Position numbers and translations under genes: made by a program. Under the pieces are notes generated by a model. It saw only the letters and a program-made list of their open reading frames with translations, had not been told where the DNA came from and searched no databases. Below, one piece after another: positions 6,720-8,432 of a DNA stretch of 8,432 nucleotides. Source of the DNA: Bifidobacterium breve (lineage in GTDB: Bacteria > Actinomycetota > Actinomycetes > Nanopelagicales > Nanopelagicaceae); assembly GCA_943324025.2 (NCBI GenBank), contig CALPKA020000016.1, positions 1-8,432 of the forward strand, written 5' to 3'. Position 1 is the stretch's first letter. Each line of letters opens with the position of its first letter.

Positions 6720-7976
6720 TTACTTTTTACCGCGTATGTAAGGGATTCCATCAGCGGCTGGAGCACGAACACGTCCGACAACACCAGAAACGGCAATAAT
6801 CGTTGCAATATAGGGAATCATCAACATGAATTCAGAAGGGATTGGAACTCCAATAATGGACAATGTTCCTTGCAGATTATTAGCAAAACCAAAGAATAGC
6901 GCTGCAAGTATTGCTCCTCTTGGCGTCCATTTTCCAAAGATTAAGCATGCCAAAGCGATGAAGCCCGCACCTGAAGTCATGTTCTGAGAAAAGGTTCCAA
7001 TTGTTCCTACAGTGAAATACGCTCCACCAGTTCCTGCAACTATGCCTGACAAAAGTACATTTCTAAATCTTAATTTATTTACATCAATTCCGACGCTATC
7101 GGCCGCAACTGGCAACTCTCCAATTGCTCGAGTTCTTAAACCCCATCTAGTCTTAAATAATGCAATTTGAATGAAAATAACAAATGCATACATCAAATAA
7201 ACAATTATGGTTTGGTTAAATAATGTCGGACCAATTATAGGTAACTTTGATAACAGTGGAATTGGAATCGTGGACAAGCTACCACCAATGTTCCAAGTAC
7301 TTTCATATGGAATGAGCAATGTTGTGTAAAAGAAATTGGTTAAACCTAAGATTAAAACATTTATTACGAATCCTAGAATAACTTGATCAACTTGGAATCG
7401 TATAGAGAAAAATGCCAATATAAATGAAACTAAGGCGCCAGCTATTGGTGCAGCTATAATTCCATAGAAAACGTTTTGTGTAACGCTTGCAACCACTGCA
7501 GCGGTGAAAGCTGCAAAAAGCAATTGGCCTTCGATTGCGATATTGATAACACCTGATTTCTCACAGAGCAGACCGGCCATTGAACCAAAAATTAATGGAA
7601 CAGAAAGCATGATTGCGCCCTGCAACAAGCCAGTCACTGGAATGAATTTTCCTGCACCAGCCCAGCACATAAATGACATTATGCTGCCTAATCCAAAGAT
7701 ATAAACCCCAAGGTTTATGCCCTTACCGCGACTAAAACTAAGAAGAGAAGTTAAAACGCCAAGCAAAGTTAAAACCAAAAATATTAAGGCACCTGTCCTT
7801 GGATCAATCTTCCACTCATTAATCAATTTCCACTCATCACCTAAAATAAAGGCGAAAACTACATCCTCAGTTTTATTTGAATTTAAATAGAAAACGATGA
7901 AAAATACAAAAAGCATTGCGGCCATTGCAATAATGCCGCGCTTTTGTCGCTTTTGCTGACCACTCAACACATTCAT
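6720..7976 (-). CDS. ABC transporter permease, BMP-type nucleoside importer (NupQ/YufQ-like)
   Basis: Inner-membrane permease of the BPD_transp_2 family (branched-chain amino acid, ribose and nucleoside importers). Numbered from the Met at 7976 it has 418 residues. It has about ten or more hydrophobic segments, the first near residues 15-31, and a polar insert at about 35-60. Family landmarks are SGVINIAIEGQLL (141-153) and the cytoplasmic coupling loop TRWGLRTRAIGE...AADSVGI (276-297) that would contact the ATPase. Start choice: the ATG at 7976 forms a TGATG overlap with the upstream permease stop and has AAGGA (7988-7992) 11 bases upstream. An in-frame ATG at 7988 would add MERL, but there AAAGG touches the start codon with no spacer. 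Substrate: nucleosides, inferred from cdd, deoA and add downstream; sugars or other solutes are possible from the family alone. Confidence 0.88.
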   Translation of the reverse strand: MNVLSGQQKRQKRGIIAMAAMLFVFFIVFYLNSNKTEDVVFAFILGDEWKLINEWKIDPRTGALIFLVLTLLGVLTSLLSFSRGKGINLGVYIFGLGSIMSFMCWAGAGKFIPVTGLLQGAIMLSVPLIFGSMAGLLCEKSGVINIAIEGQLLFAAFTAAVVASVTQNVFYGIIAAPIAGALVSFILAFFSIRFQVDQVILGFVINVLILGLTNFFYTTLLIPYESTWNIGGSLSTIPIPLLSKLPIIGPTLFNQTIIVYLMYAFVIFIQIALFKTRWGLRTRAIGELPVAADSVGIDVNKLRFRNVLLSGIVAGTGGAYFTVGTIGTFSQNMTSGAGFIALACLIFGKWTPRGAILAALFFGFANNLQGTLSIIGVPIPSEFMLMIPYIATIIAVSGVVGRVRAPAADGIPYIRGKK

Positions 7977-8432
7977 CAACCGTTCCATCCTTTGGCAGCC
8001 ATGGATTTATCATTTAAATTCTTCTTAATTCTGAAAATTGTTTTCATCAGGGTTGGAGCAGCTATAAATAGGACTATTAAAGCTTGAATAACTTGAACAA
8101 TATCGGAAGAAGTTCCAGTATTAGAAAGCAATGTTCTACTTCCGGTTTGTAAGGCACCAAACAAAAGCGCTCCAAGCAAAGTTCCAATCGGAGTTGCCTG
8201 ACCAAGTAGTGCAACTGTTATGGCATCAAAACCTAAACTGCCCGCAATTCCGGCCCCAAGTGAATACTCAGTACCTATCAAGTGAATGGCGCCGCCTAAC
8301 CCAGCTAAACCACCGCATATAAACATTGTTGATGTTGTAACAAACGGTACCGAAATACCCGCTGTTCTTGCAGCACTTGCATTGGAACCCACGGCACGAA
8401 ACTTAAATCCAAGCGTACTTGTCTTCAATAAC
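7976..8432 (-). CDS. ABC transporter permease, BMP-type nucleoside importer (NupP/YufP-like), C-terminal part, 5' truncated by window edge
   Basis: C-terminal 151 residues of the partner permease in the same importer, also BPD_transp_2 family. The frame is open to the right edge. A TTG at 8428 is not a real start, because the coding sequence continues upstream and residues after it (STLGFKFRAVGSNASAARTAGI) are the typical LG-RAVG-N--AA--AGI coupling loop, which always lies inside these proteins. Hydrophobic segments follow, with GLAGLGGAIHLIG, GFDAITVALLGQATPIGTLLGALLFG and a last helix before a basic tail (RIKKN) and a short polar end. The stop overlaps the next permease ATG by one base (TGATG). 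Two different permease subunits in tandem are typical for BMP-type nucleoside importers; the ATPase and binding protein are expected past the right edge. Confidence 0.88.
   Translation of the reverse strand, partial: LLKTSTLGFKFRAVGSNASAARTAGISVPFVTTSTMFICGGLAGLGGAIHLIGTEYSLGAGIAGSLGFDAITVALLGQATPIGTLLGALLFGALQTGSRTLLSNTGTSSDIVQVIQALIVLFIAAPTLMKTIFRIKKNLNDKSMAAKGWNG

Overview
The window reads as one nucleoside uptake and catabolism locus from a low-GC actinobacterium with a streamlined genome. By eye the base composition is near 40% G+C. Gene content and order (cdd-deoA-add on one strand, a phospho-sugar mutase and deoC nearby, a BMP-type nucleoside ABC transporter) match what is known from high-GC actinobacteria such as Mycobacterium and Streptomyces, and so does the protein wording (for example NTDNRLMS in adenosine deaminase and GFGPEDL at the cytidine deaminase C-terminus). 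Low GC, actinobacterial synteny and almost no intergenic DNA together suggest a freshwater acI / Nanopelagicales-type lineage. That placement is inference, not something the sequence proves.

Left half, plus strand, four genes read rightwards: the 3' part of a phospho-sugar mutase (pmmB-like, probably acting as a phosphopentomutase), deoC (deoxyribose-phosphate aldolase), a full-length aldehyde dehydrogenase, and a short 280-residue aldehyde-dehydrogenase-like protein that has the NAD-domain fold but no catalytic domain. Two of the three junctions are ATGA overlaps.

Right half, minus strand, read leftwards from the right edge: the C-terminal part of one ABC permease, a second complete ABC permease, cdd (cytidine deaminase), deoA (thymidine/pyrimidine-nucleoside phosphorylase) and add (adenosine deaminase). 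The two operons converge with only 5 bases between their stop codons.

Together the genes make a pathway: import of nucleosides, deamination of (deoxy)cytidine and (deoxy)adenosine, phosphorolysis of pyrimidine nucleosides to (deoxy)ribose-1-phosphate, isomerisation to the 5-phosphate by the mutase, aldol cleavage of deoxyribose-5-phosphate to glyceraldehyde-3-phosphate and acetaldehyde, and oxidation of acetaldehyde to acetate. A purine nucleoside phosphorylase and the binding protein and ATPase of the transporter are missing from the window and are expected beyond its left and right edges.

No mobile element, CRISPR array, RNA gene or non-coding stretch longer than 25 bases was seen. Most of the window is ordinary, well-understood metabolism. 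The item most worth a second look is the paired full-length and vestigial aldehyde dehydrogenase, which looks like a two-gene version of the two-domain ALDH16 protein.
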